A stretch of DNA of 64,000 nt from G020350405 sp964513655. Its GTDB lineage: Bacteria > Planctomycetota > Phycisphaerae > Sedimentisphaerales > Anaerobacaceae. Positions 26,759 through 35,003 of this stretch are shown here, one piece after another. Position 1 is the stretch's first letter; each line of letters opens with the position of its first letter. A model generated the notes under the pieces. That model made no database searches. It was not told the origin of the DNA and was given only the letters and a program-made list of their open reading frames with translations. A program made the position numbers and the translations under genes. The DNA lies in NCBI GenBank assembly GCA_964513655.1, contig CAZENQ010000001.1:62001-126000 (forward strand), given 5' to 3'.

Positions 26759-27319
26759 TCAGATTTCCTTGAATTCCGAACCTAATACCTCGGCGGTAAA
26801 TAAATAAACCTCAGTAGACGGGTCTTTCCACGCATCAGCCGGCAGGCCTGCTTTGTGTGCACAGCAGTATGAAAGGAACTCCTCCTTGCTCCAGCCGGTT
26901 TCGGTGGCAACCTGAGGCAAAAAACACCCCGATGCACAGCCTTTCTTTATATAAATGCCGTCAACTCCAAGACGAAGGCTCAATGGCTCATCGGTCCGCT
27001 TCAACGGCGACAGAACCGATATCTCGATATCCAACTCATCCAGCTCATCGGCCGTTATCCGGTCGGCAAAAAAACGAGGGTCGCCGGTAGCCGAGGCCTT
27101 CGCCATCTCAACAACCAGCTCAACAAGAGGTTTATCGGAAGTGAATTGACCGATACAACCTCGCAACCGGCCCTGGTTTTTCAACGTTACAAAACAGCCG
27201 CAGTGAGCATTCAGTTCAGAGTCATCAGATCCAGCCCTCGGAACAGCCCCGCTCGTGATGACCGCTTCAACCGTATCGCGGGCAATCTTCAGAAGTGTTT
27301 GTTTTTGAGTGTCGTTCAT
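26759..27319 (-). CDS. AMMECR1/AmmeMemoRadiSam system protein A
   Basis: 186 residues. The AMMECR1 domain is shown by GRLRGCIGQFTSDKPLVELV, ASATGDPRF and IEISVLSPLKRT, and by the C-terminal ATETGWSKEEFLSYCCAHKAGL. The family usually travels with a Memo-like protein and a radical SAM enzyme, but neither is in the window. A role in modifying another molecule is suspected for the family, without proof. It begins three bases after the DedA-like stop. Confidence 0.88.
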   Translation of the reverse strand: MNDTQKQTLLKIARDTVEAVITSGAVPRAGSDDSELNAHCGCFVTLKNQGRLRGCIGQFTSDKPLVELVVEMAKASATGDPRFFADRITADELDELDIEISVLSPLKRTDEPLSLRLGVDGIYIKKGCASGCFLPQVATETGWSKEEFLSYCCAHKAGLPADAWKDPSTEVYLFTAEVLGSEFKEI

Positions 27320-27322
27320 TTC

Positions 27323-27988
27323 TCAGCCGGCAAATATATGTCCCAGCCACTTTATCAGATATGCCACAATAGCCAGTAATATGATAACGACAACCGTGGC
27401 AAGATTAAAGTATTTTTCTATCAGGGTCCGCGCACGCTCACCAAGAAAATAAAACAATAATCCCTCCGAGCCAAACCTCATCGTCCGAAATACCACACTT
27501 ATTACTATAAATTTCACCAGTGAGACCTCCGCCATCCCGCCGACCCAGCTGAAAATCATATAAGGCACCGGCGTAAGCGCCGAAATAGCAATCGCCCAAA
27601 AATCATACCTCTGGTAAAGCTCAAGTGCAAACTGTGCCTTCGAGCCAAGACCAACGGTGTTAAATAAACCAACCACCCTATCAGGCCCTATCGCCAAACC
27701 AAGAGAAAAGGCAATTGTACCCCCCAGAACAGAAAAGAACGCGCATGTCAGGCCGTATCTTATCGAGCGCCTCGGCCTGCCCAAACAAAGCCCAATAACC
27801 ATAACATCCGCAGGAATCGGAACGCAAATCGGCTCGGTCAAAGCAAGCACAATAAGCGCCGGCACGCCGAATCGTGTATCAGCCCAGTGAACTACCCAGT
27901 TGTACAGCCGCCTGTGCAACCGCCACCATGCAACAGTATCACTCTGCTGCGGCTCCCTGACAATATCATCCATTCCGTCACCAAACAT
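27323..27988 (-). CDS. DedA/VTT (SNARE-associated) family membrane protein
   Basis: 221 residues with about five hydrophobic segments. It carries the family's PIPADVMVIGLCLG and the amphipathic PVPYMIFSWVGGMAEVS re-entrant segment. YqaA-like members of this family act in undecaprenyl-phosphate or lipid scrambling in other bacteria. The start at 27988 lacks a Shine-Dalgarno; the ATG at 27973 is an alternative. First gene of the minus run DedA-AMMECR1-lipoprotein-maf, divergent from ispE. Confidence 0.78.
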   Translation of the reverse strand: MFGDGMDDIVREPQQSDTVAWWRLHRRLYNWVVHWADTRFGVPALIVLALTEPICVPIPADVMVIGLCLGRPRRSIRYGLTCAFFSVLGGTIAFSLGLAIGPDRVVGLFNTVGLGSKAQFALELYQRYDFWAIAISALTPVPYMIFSWVGGMAEVSLVKFIVISVVFRTMRFGSEGLLFYFLGERARTLIEKYFNLATVVVIILLAIVAYLIKWLGHIFAG

Positions 27989-28087
27989 AATTTTTGTACT
28001 AAAAATAAGGCCACCTTGTTACAATGTCAACGAGCAAATTTCGCACTATGAATTGAGCCACGAGATAACAGCTGCAAGTCACGAACT

Positions 28088-28990
28088 ATGGTTGGCAAAG
28101 AGCAAATCACAACCCTCAGCGACGGATTGCGGGTACTGGCGCCGGCCAAGGTAAACCTGAGCCTGCTCATAGCCGGTAAGCGGCCTGATGGCTTCCACGA
28201 AATAGAAACCATAATGGCCAAGGTTAACCTCTTCGACGAAATTCTCATCCAGCCAGGCGAAAAGCCCGACATCGAACTTCTCTGCAAAGGCCCATACTGG
28301 GCACCCCAGGGAAAGCAAAATCTCGCCTACAAAGCATCTGAAATGCTTCTGGAAAACTCCCGCTCACAGGCCAATATCAAAATCACAGTGAAAAAGAATA
28401 TTCCGGCCGGCTCCGGACTTGGCTCAGCAAGCAGTGATGCAGCCGCAACTCTCATAGCTCTTAACAAATATTTGGATTTAAAACTTTCCAACCACCGGCT
28501 CGCCAAACTCGCACCAAAACTCGGCAGCGATGTCGCTTTCTTCCTGGGTGGTCCGCTGGCGTTCTGTACCGGAAAAGGCGAAAAAATAAAAAAATTAAAA
28601 GAAAATTTTAACTTTTCCGCACTGCTCATACTCCCTGATGTAAGTGTCTCTACCAAAAAGGTTTACGCAAATTATAAGCATAACCCAGCCATCTACCAAA
28701 AGCTCAGCACACAGATAAACTCGCATCTTGTGAAAAACAGGATTGATTTGGTGTCAAGAATGTGCGCAAATATGCTCGAAACAAGCTGTTTTAGTCTATA
28801 TAAAGAACTTTTTGATTTGAAAGCTAAAGTTGAATCGTTAGGTATCGCTCCTTTGTGCCTGAGTGGTAGCGGGTCGGCTATGTTTTGCATTATTGAGAGT
28901 TTTGACGAGAAAAAAGTCAGAAAAAACAGACACAAACTCCGGGAAAAGACCGGTTGCAAAAGCGTTATCGTGAGCAACAACAGATGGTGA
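28088..28990 (+). CDS. ispE: 4-diphosphocytidyl-2-C-methyl-D-erythritol kinase
   Basis: 300 residues. GHMP kinase with the N-terminal APAKVNLSLLIAGKRPDGFHE, the ATP loop PAGSGLGSASSDAAATL and the C-terminal LSGSGSAMFCI. It phosphorylates CDP-methylerythritol in the MEP isoprenoid route, which feeds the polyprenyl synthase encoded at 4.4 kb. spoVG follows 22 bases later, an ispE-spoVG arrangement also known in Firmicutes. Confidence 0.94.
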   Translation: MVGKEQITTLSDGLRVLAPAKVNLSLLIAGKRPDGFHEIETIMAKVNLFDEILIQPGEKPDIELLCKGPYWAPQGKQNLAYKASEMLLENSRSQANIKITVKKNIPAGSGLGSASSDAAATLIALNKYLDLKLSNHRLAKLAPKLGSDVAFFLGGPLAFCTGKGEKIKKLKENFNFSALLILPDVSVSTKKVYANYKHNPAIYQKLSTQINSHLVKNRIDLVSRMCANMLETSCFSLYKELFDLKAKVESLGIAPLCLSGSGSAMFCIIESFDEKKVRKNRHKLREKTGCKSVIVSNNRW

Positions 28991-29012
28991 ACTTTTAAGA
29001 GAGGCAAAGAAA

Positions 29013-29453
29013 ATGGAAATCACTGAAGTTAGGGTCAAGTTAGTAGACAACAAGGATGACAGGTTAAAGGCTTTTTGCTCGGTGACGATGGACAACGAGT
29101 TTGTGGTCCGCGACATCAAAATCGTCGAAGGGGCGGGCGGTTTCTTCGTCGCCATGCCCTCGAGAAAAATGAGCGACCACTGCGAAAAATGCGGCGGCAA
29201 AAACCACCTCAGAGCCAAGTTCTGCAATAACTGCGGAACATCGCTGCCAGAAAACCGGGCAAGGAAAAACGGCAAGGGCAGAATGAAGCTACATGCCGAT
29301 ATAGCCCATCCAATCAATTCAGAGTGCAGGCGAAAAATTCAGGAAAAAGTTACAGCCGCCTTCAAGCAAGAGGTGGAAAAATCAAAGGAGCCCGGCTATA
29401 AACCGGTTGAGATGGATACGCTGGACGAGGATATCCCTGAAGTAATCTCCTAG
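29013..29453 (+). CDS. spoVG: SpoVG family protein with a zinc ribbon inserted in the fold
   Basis: 146 residues. The first half matches SpoVG (MEITEVRVKL..., VVRDIKIVEGAGGFFVAMPS). A zinc ribbon with Cys57, 60, 71 and 74 (CxxC-x10-CxxC) then interrupts the chain, after which the SpoVG core resumes (DIAHPINSECRRKIQ, about 96-110). In other bacteria the two halves are separated by only a short loop, about where the ribbon sits. SpoVG binds nucleic acids and acts as a global regulator; the ribbon may alter target choice. It follows ispE directly. Confidence 0.88.
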   Translation: MEITEVRVKLVDNKDDRLKAFCSVTMDNEFVVRDIKIVEGAGGFFVAMPSRKMSDHCEKCGGKNHLRAKFCNNCGTSLPENRARKNGKGRMKLHADIAHPINSECRRKIQEKVTAAFKQEVEKSKEPGYKPVEMDTLDEDIPEVIS

Positions 29454-29464
29454 TTAGAAAGAAA

Positions 29465-29491
29465 TGCACAAGTCGCTTTTGGCCTTGTGTA
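29465..29491 (+). terminator. Candidate terminator after spoVG
   Basis: CACAAG (29467-29472) pairs with CTTGTG (29484-29489), extended by a wobble and a T-A pair, and is followed by the T/A-rich ACTTTATTATT. A second small hairpin (ACCAC-TTAC-GTGGT, 29507-29520) overlaps the flgM stop. Both lie between two convergent genes. Confidence 0.45.
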
Positions 29492-29511
29492 CTTTATTAT
29501 TCTCAAACCAC

Positions 29512-29793
29512 TTACGTGGTAAGGTCCTCAAGAACTCTATCAAGAGCGACATTCAAGCGCTCATTCAGATTGTATTCACCCTTGTTTATCTGCTGGCGGA
29601 CGTCCAGAACTTTTTCCTTGCGAACCTCCGGCAGGCAAGCTATCTTTTTTAACACTTGGCCAATGGGCGTAGTATTGATGTTCTCCAGTATTTGCTCCAT
29701 AAGCAAATCGTCCTCTCCGACCAGTTCCTCTCCGAAAAAATCTGATTGTCGATCTCGGTCTTCAAAACGCCCCTCAATATCGGATTTTGACAT
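29512..29793 (-). CDS. flgM: FlgM-like anti-sigma-28 factor
   Basis: 93 residues. The C-terminal half (LPEVRKEKVLDVRQQINKGE, then a hydrophobic helix) is the FlgM domain that binds the flagellar sigma factor; the N-terminal half is acidic and probably disordered, as usual for FlgM. No flagellar gene is in the window. It starts inside a 400-base gap and is convergent with spoVG. An anti-sigma role is inferred from the family. Confidence 0.72.
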   Translation of the reverse strand: MSKSDIEGRFEDRDRQSDFFGEELVGEDDLLMEQILENINTTPIGQVLKKIACLPEVRKEKVLDVRQQINKGEYNLNERLNVALDRVLEDLTT

Positions 29794-30187
29794 TTAAACT
29801 ACCTTGCCTGATGAACTCCAAGCGAAAATGTCCATATCTCCGCCAAGAAGGCTATAACACTATATCTTGTATGCCCCCTAAATCCTTTCGAGGCACGAAA
29901 CAGCCTTTACAGTATTGCTATCGACACAAGCAGAGCGAAAACTTTAGAAAAGTTTATCTTGGGTTTAACTGCCACAAAAACAAAAAGTTACATCAATTCA
30001 TTGTCAAAATACCCCCTGTCAATACCAAAAACAAGCTTCCAAGAAAGCCTATTTTCACACCAAAACCCACTTCAAAAGTTTGTCTGGGAAAGATAGGCAA
30101 TACACAACATATAGTGATAGAAAAAAAATTGGGATGCTAAAGCCGAAGCGATTAAACTCTCCCAGCTACCAAATGCCCCCCGTTCTT
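29794..30187 (-). other. Intergenic gap upstream of flgM
   Basis: 394 A/T-rich bases. On the minus strand two TTGACA boxes occur 16 bases apart (about 30006 to 30022) but neither has a good -10 partner. A plus-strand frame of up to 117 codons (29787-30140) crosses it: it is Cys/Lys-rich, opens with TTG, has no Shine-Dalgarno and resembles nothing known, so it is not called as a gene. The gap must hold the flgM promoter and the end of the secretion operon. Confidence 0.4.
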
Positions 30188-30688
30188 TCAGTAGTAATAT
30201 TTGAAATCCAAATCCACATCCCAGGCATCACGCAGGCCCTTCTTCTTGGTCAGCTTGACCTTCGTACACTGCAAATTCGCCCAACGAAGTTGAATCGTCG
30301 AAAGAAACTTCGCAAATTTTGTGATGTCAACCTGCTTTAGAGTCACCTTGGCATTCTGGCTCCTCTGTCCGCCTGAAGTTATGATTACTCCCGAACTGAG
30401 TTTGTAATTGGTCGATTGTATTTTGCATAAACTGGCTGTTTTCTCAACGGCGAATGCGTAATCAAATTCAGCACTTGCTATCTTCGCATCGGCAAACTCC
30501 AGTCGCTCGGGATCAAGGACCAGAATCTCTGATATTATTTTCTGGGCCTTGCTGTACTGTGCCCTCTCGGCCTGCCATTTGTGTTCTGCAGCCGGCAAAT
30601 ATATACCCCACATAAATAATGACCACAGAGAAACTATAACCGGAATGAGCACATAATATAAAGTTGGATTTCTATATAAGTCCTTCAT
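30188..30688 (-). CDS. gspM: GspM-like type II secretion protein
   Basis: 166 residues: short cytoplasmic tail, one membrane segment (about 11-30), then a coiled stretch and a small ferredoxin-like periplasmic domain. The layout is that of GspM/PilO, and its place directly after a GspL-like gene at the end of a gsp operon supports GspM, which stabilises GspL in the inner-membrane platform. The sequence alone is too divergent to decide. Confidence 0.6.
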   Translation of the reverse strand: MKDLYRNPTLYYVLIPVIVSLWSLFMWGIYLPAAEHKWQAERAQYSKAQKIISEILVLDPERLEFADAKIASAEFDYAFAVEKTASLCKIQSTNYKLSSGVIITSGGQRSQNAKVTLKQVDITKFAKFLSTIQLRWANLQCTKVKLTKKKGLRDAWDVDLDFKYYY

Positions 30689-30703
30689 GCAACTTGTCCC
30701 TGG

Positions 30704-32188
30704 TTATTTCTTGGGCGCGACCGTTATACTGAAATTGTCACGTCCGCCCTTTGCATCGAGCCGCTGTGTCAGAACATCCAGCCTGCTTTGCTCCATTGTT
30801 TCGAACAACTTTAGCGTGTTTTTCCGGCTCGATGTGTCCCCTCTAACAATGATAGTCTTCGCCGTTATACTAATCGATTCTACAGTTAAATTCGTCCGCG
30901 CTGCACACTTGTTAAACGCATCCAGTACTAGAGTCAGCTTGGCCGATATCGATTCCTCCCCGGTAACGCTCAACTGCCCGCTCTTGACATCCTGGATGCG
31001 CCTGAATTCACTCGCAAGCTTCCTAACAGGATCGGTCTTCGGCGGTGGCTTTTTGCCGAACATAACTGCCGAGTACTCTTGCTCAAACTTATTACGCAAT
31101 TGGCTGCGGTAATTGTTCTTCTGCCACAACTGCAATTGAAAATACAGCCCCAGAGCAAGCATAAGGACAGCCGCACATACGCCAAGAAACTTAATTGCCT
31201 TTTGAAGCCGAACCTTTTTACCCTGATATGGCATAAAATCGTCGCGGAAATTCACACCATGGACCTTCTCCGAACAGGATAAAGCCGCTCCATAGGCAAT
31301 CGCAAAATCCACTGGCCCGGCACAACCTACCAATGCTTCCGGAACCGTGGCGGCAGCAGCCACCAAATCCACAGAACCAACTTCGATGCTGAGTTCGTCG
31401 CTCAGTTGTTGATGGTCTACAGAGCCGGTGGAATCAAAAACTCTAACACAATTTATCGGCTCGTCGGTCCCGGCCAAAACAGCGGTTACCTGCACTTCCC
31501 TTGCGAGCAATTCTTCTCTGCCCTGGCTTGGGCTAAGCAGAAATGTACGCACAGCCGGTGTCTCTTGAGACTTCGCAAAGGTGATAAAATAGCCGCTCGA
31601 GTCGGAAAGTACACACAACAGAGCATGCGAATCCTCTGGCAAAGGTATACTCTGTAAAACAAATCTCGACAAACAATTGACGTCCGGCTCTACGGTTACC
31701 GGGTCGATATTATTACTCTGCAAAGCAATAAGAACATCCGACAGCATCTTCCGTCGCGCAGTAAAGACGGTCAGTGCCGAACCACTCTGGCCGCTTGAGG
31801 TCGCTTTGAAAGCTATCGCAAGGTCCGTTATGTCCATAGCAAGAGCTTCCTCGGCATCGAACCTCACGGTAGCAGCAATCTGTTTCGGGTCGGCAAATTC
31901 GCTATGTACATTATGCTGCATGAACATTGCACAATCCAAAGCTAACGCAACCTCACAACCCTCGTACATCGGCAGTCTCTCTGCACAACCTTCTGCAATA
32001 AGACGCGCCAGTTCCTGAAGCTTTTGTTCCTCTTGTTCTTCAACGGTAACAGTAAAGCATCCCAGGACACTTCTGCTCCCACCTTCCAAGCCCAGGCAAA
32101 CCACAGTCGCACTATCCTTGTTTAGATAAATTCCTAAGTAGCCACGACCCTTCACTTCAGGTAAACTCCTAAAAAGCCTTCCTCTCAA
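30704..32188 (-). CDS. gspL: GspL/PilM-like inner-membrane platform protein
   Basis: 494 residues. The first ~320 form an actin-like (PilM/GspL cytoplasmic) domain, with YLGIYLNKDSATVVCLGLEG at the front and VDFAIAYGAALSC near its end. One membrane segment (about 335-357) leads to a periplasmic PilN/GspL-type domain. GspL couples the GspE ATPase to the pseudopilus platform. It overlaps gspK by four bases (ATGA) and is followed by gspM after 15 bases. Confidence 0.72.
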   Translation of the reverse strand: MRGRLFRSLPEVKGRGYLGIYLNKDSATVVCLGLEGGSRSVLGCFTVTVEEQEEQKLQELARLIAEGCAERLPMYEGCEVALALDCAMFMQHNVHSEFADPKQIAATVRFDAEEALAMDITDLAIAFKATSSGQSGSALTVFTARRKMLSDVLIALQSNNIDPVTVEPDVNCLSRFVLQSIPLPEDSHALLCVLSDSSGYFITFAKSQETPAVRTFLLSPSQGREELLAREVQVTAVLAGTDEPINCVRVFDSTGSVDHQQLSDELSIEVGSVDLVAAAATVPEALVGCAGPVDFAIAYGAALSCSEKVHGVNFRDDFMPYQGKKVRLQKAIKFLGVCAAVLMLALGLYFQLQLWQKNNYRSQLRNKFEQEYSAVMFGKKPPPKTDPVRKLASEFRRIQDVKSGQLSVTGEESISAKLTLVLDAFNKCAARTNLTVESISITAKTIIVRGDTSSRKNTLKLFETMEQSRLDVLTQRLDAKGGRDNFSITVAPKK

Positions 32189-33525
32189 CCGGAGAGTACA
32201 GCAATTTTTCCCATCTTTTTGCCTTCTTTAGTTATCGCTATAACAGCGGACGCCCTTGCCACGCCACTTACCGCCGTCACCCTAATCGTAAAAAAATTAC
32301 TAGTTGCTGTGATATATTTTTGACACTTTTCAATTGAATCAGAATACCTGAGCAGCGACTTTCGTAACTCCTCCACATCATCAAAAGGCTTTATTCGTCT
32401 TCGCTGTATGACTTCCTCGGCGATTGTGTCAGCGTCGCCGCCGAAAGTAAAAGCCGCTTCCAATACGTGTCGAGGCGCTGTATTTACATTTACCTTTCGC
32501 GATGCCCACATCCCCATATATCTCAGTGCCGATTCCTTCCTGCTCTCGCTCTCTATTGTCGGTCTGCCGAGGGTATCCGTATCAATCAGCCCACTGTGAA
32601 AAAGCTTTGCAAAATCCGCAACGTGTACAGACGCGGGTATGGTCTTTCTGACCGTCCGTCTTTGGGAAACGCTTCGCCTTCCCCGTCTGGTTCTCCTCCT
32701 CGATTTTGTCTTCGTTGCCCTTCTTTCAACTATCTTTATCGGCTTAAACTCGAGTTTGAACGGCTTTATTTCACTTATTTCCTCCAACTGTTCTTTCAAT
32801 GAGTCAATCTGCTCACTTTCGACATTCATCCACTCACAGAAAGTCTCCAGCCCCGCCTCGGCCTCCCTCGCCACCTCCGCATCGGCAAGCATCGCCCAGC
32901 CGATAGGATATTTTGCATTTTCGTCTTCAATTTCAATCCGAACCGTAGTAGAACCGATCTGAAACTCAACCGGCTCGGTCACAAACGGCCAGGCCGGACC
33001 GTAAGGCCCCCGTACCATCATAAAATTAATGTCATTAAGGTCGGCAACGCCACCGACTTCGTTGAAATCATTAACGTTATTAATGTCGTTAACACCGTTG
33101 ATGTCATCAACATCATTTGCCTCAAAAAGATTCTTGACATCATTAACATCGTTGATGTCGCTAAGACCCTTGTTCATATCGCTTACGCCCAGCTGCATCT
33201 TGGCAGCCCACTCGGCCAAATATTCCCTGTATTCCTCCTCGCTCTTCCAAAATAAATCCGAGAAATCCGGCTCATTTGGACGGGAAATCAACCGAGGGCT
33301 GTTCATATCCTGCAACACGGCAAGCGCATATTTTATCGCCGAGTCACAACCGTAACGGGCAGCCTGATAATCTATAATATAATGGTCACGGTGACGCTGT
33401 GCCGCAAGACGACTACTCAATGTGTAACCCACTGTCGAAAGCACAACCAACAGCACCAATGTCACCATCAACACGATGCCCCGGTGGCTGCCGACCCCAC
33501 AGTTCTTCCGACCTATTCTATTCAT
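32185..33525 (-). CDS. gspK: GspK-like minor pseudopilin with Asn-Asp repeat insert
   Basis: 446 residues. The prepilin site is HRG/IVLMVTLVLLVVL, and lack of Glu at mature position 5 is normal for GspK. The C-terminal SAM-like helical part (VNVNTAPRHVLEAAF...IAEEVIQRRR...PFDDVEEL) is the family hallmark. Two insertions are unusual: a run of N-D-V/I units (about residues 116-165) and an Arg-rich patch (KSRRRTRRGRRSVSQRR, about 273-290). GspK caps the pseudopilus. It overlaps gspJ by eight bases and gspL by four. Confidence 0.82.
   Translation of the reverse strand: MNRIGRKNCGVGSHRGIVLMVTLVLLVVLSTVGYTLSSRLAAQRHRDHYIIDYQAARYGCDSAIKYALAVLQDMNSPRLISRPNEPDFSDLFWKSEEEYREYLAEWAAKMQLGVSDMNKGLSDINDVNDVKNLFEANDVDDINGVNDINNVNDFNEVGGVADLNDINFMMVRGPYGPAWPFVTEPVEFQIGSTTVRIEIEDENAKYPIGWAMLADAEVAREAEAGLETFCEWMNVESEQIDSLKEQLEEISEIKPFKLEFKPIKIVERRATKTKSRRRTRRGRRSVSQRRTVRKTIPASVHVADFAKLFHSGLIDTDTLGRPTIESESRKESALRYMGMWASRKVNVNTAPRHVLEAAFTFGGDADTIAEEVIQRRRIKPFDDVEELRKSLLRYSDSIEKCQKYITATSNFFTIRVTAVSGVARASAVIAITKEGKKMGKIAVLSG
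33032..33175 (-). repeat. Degenerate in-frame repeat encoding N-D-V/I units in gspK
   Basis: Within gspK, short words such as GTTAATGTCGTTAAC and GTTGATGTCATCAACATC recur for about 140 bases. They encode roughly ten copies of a three-to-four-residue unit centred on Asn-Asp-Val/Ile. Some words are palindromic, so the DNA could also fold. A similar Asn-Asp-Val tail occurs at the end of the GspC-like protein. Confidence 0.7.
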
Positions 33526-34324
33526 TACTGTCCTTCAGACCCTTGCTTAAACTCCCTATATCGCTTTTCTCGTCCTCAGGCTCGTCTTCGCCCTCTGTAC
33601 TTTCATCTTTCTTCACAAATTTGAAATTGATTTTCCTGGTCCTGTCAATGGCTATGGTTCGCGTGATTTTCTCCTCTTCCGGTACATCCAAAGGGCCCAT
33701 CACTGTCTTGAATGGCTCCCCAAAAGAAATCGTTACCACGATGCCGGGAGGCAGCGAAGGGTCCGTCCAGCTATCTGCAAAGTCTTCGCCCTTGGGAACC
33801 TGCACATTAAAAAAAGTAAGGCCGCTACAAATTGGCACAAATGAATAATCTTTTTCCCAGCTTGCTCTCGCTTCATCCAGCAGCTTGTCTTCCACCCCCA
33901 CCCCGTTGTGACTGCGGTACAAGATAAGGCTGTCGGTGTCAAAATCATAATTAGCCTGCCAAACAATTTCTTCAAATGTCTGCTTTTTGTCCTTGCTGTC
34001 GTAGATGGTTCTTAGAATTGTCAGCCGAGCGGATGGATAAAGATTAATAAGTTTATTCTCGACGGTAATTTTTGTGTCAGCTGCCTTTATATCAGAGATA
34101 GGCGCAATTATCCCGTCAAGGTCTTCGGCAATTCGCTGCAGAACCTCAAACGGCCACCTCGAGTCATCAAGTTTGCGCCTGATTGCAGCCGCCGAACTCT
34201 CGGCCCGGCTGTAGATGCCCAGTACCGCAACCAAAATCATCGCACCTATGGTCAGAGCAGCAAGGACCTCTGCCAGCGAAAAACCCTTATCGTCGTTGCA
34301 CAATTTGTTCAAAACACTCTTCAT
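33518..34324 (-). CDS. gspJ: GspJ-like minor pseudopilin
   Basis: 268 residues from the ATG at 34324, which leaves a 14-residue leader before KG/FSLAEVLAALTIGAM (Glu at mature position 5); an ATG at 34360 would give 26. The long C-terminal globular part with several PxG turns and the final acidic tail fits GspJ, which joins GspI and GspK at the pseudopilus tip. It overlaps gspI upstream (if the longer start is used) and gspK downstream. Confidence 0.68.
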   Translation of the reverse strand: MKSVLNKLCNDDKGFSLAEVLAALTIGAMILVAVLGIYSRAESSAAAIRRKLDDSRWPFEVLQRIAEDLDGIIAPISDIKAADTKITVENKLINLYPSARLTILRTIYDSKDKKQTFEEIVWQANYDFDTDSLILYRSHNGVGVEDKLLDEARASWEKDYSFVPICSGLTFFNVQVPKGEDFADSWTDPSLPPGIVVTISFGEPFKTVMGPLDVPEEEKITRTIAIDRTRKINFKFVKKDESTEGEDEPEDEKSDIGSLSKGLKDSNE

Positions 34325-34343
34325 GCTAATCAAAAAGCATTTG

Positions 34344-35003
34344 TCATTCCATGCATTCATTTACATAACTAATCAGCTCATCCAAGGTCGGCCTGCCTGG
34401 TGTGCCCGCCTCCATATGGCACAGCACGCTCTCACAGAAAGCTAAATCATAACAATCAACCTCCGAGTCCGGCGTAGGTGGCCCATTCGGCTCCGGCGTA
34501 GGCGGTGTAGGTGGTTCATTTGGATCCAAAGGTGCGTTCGGCTCGGACGGACCTTCCTGTCCATCCCTGATCATTTGAATTAACTGAGCCTTCGACACCT
34601 CTGTCAACCAGTGCGCCAGCTCAATCGTCTGCTCATCACCTTCTGTGTCGGTATACTGAGCCGAGCAAATCGCCTGAAACCATATTCGCGAGGTCAATGA
34701 CTCATAAAACGTCTCGACCGTCGTTTGCCATTGAATCTCGGGGTACTTCTCACTCTCTCCGTAATCAGACGTTTCCGCCACCGACTCCGATGACAGAAGC
34801 TTCTCCATATTCTCACGTGCAACCTCAAAGGCACGCATCCGCAGCTCCGAATCCGCCGCCCCTGCCAGACAGCGATTTATAACAACCAGCACACTCGAAC
34901 AGACAAGCCCAAGTATAATCAAAGCCGTTACAGCCTCCACCAGGCTAAAGGCCTTGCGCTGCGGCAAAGCTAAAAACAATATTTTTTTAGAACAGCACTT
35001 CAT
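34344..35003 (-). CDS. gspI: GspI-like minor pseudopilin with Ala at the prepilin cleavage site
   Basis: 219 residues from the ATG at 35003 (the TTG at 35054 would add a 17-residue extension that overlaps gspH). The prepilin motif reads QRKA/FSLVEAVTALIILG: Glu at +5 is present but the -1 residue is Ala in place of the near-invariant Gly. A Pro/Asn/Glu-rich stretch (PNAPLDPNEPPTPPTPEPN) lies near the C-terminus, followed by a short Cys-containing tail. The I versus H assignment is by order in the operon. Confidence 0.65.
   Translation of the reverse strand: MKCCSKKILFLALPQRKAFSLVEAVTALIILGLVCSSVLVVINRCLAGAADSELRMRAFEVARENMEKLLSSESVAETSDYGESEKYPEIQWQTTVETFYESLTSRIWFQAICSAQYTDTEGDEQTIELAHWLTEVSKAQLIQMIRDGQEGPSEPNAPLDPNEPPTPPTPEPNGPPTPDSEVDCYDLAFCESVLCHMEAGTPGRPTLDELISYVNECME

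Noticed and set aside
29787..30140. 117-codon Cys/Lys-rich plus-strand frame in the flgM gap
   Set aside because: TTG start, no Shine-Dalgarno, A/T-rich, and it overlaps the flgM promoter region; no resemblance to a known protein.
33032..33175. Possible CRISPR-like direct repeats
   Set aside because: The repeats are short, in frame, without spacers, and lie in the middle of an intact gspK.
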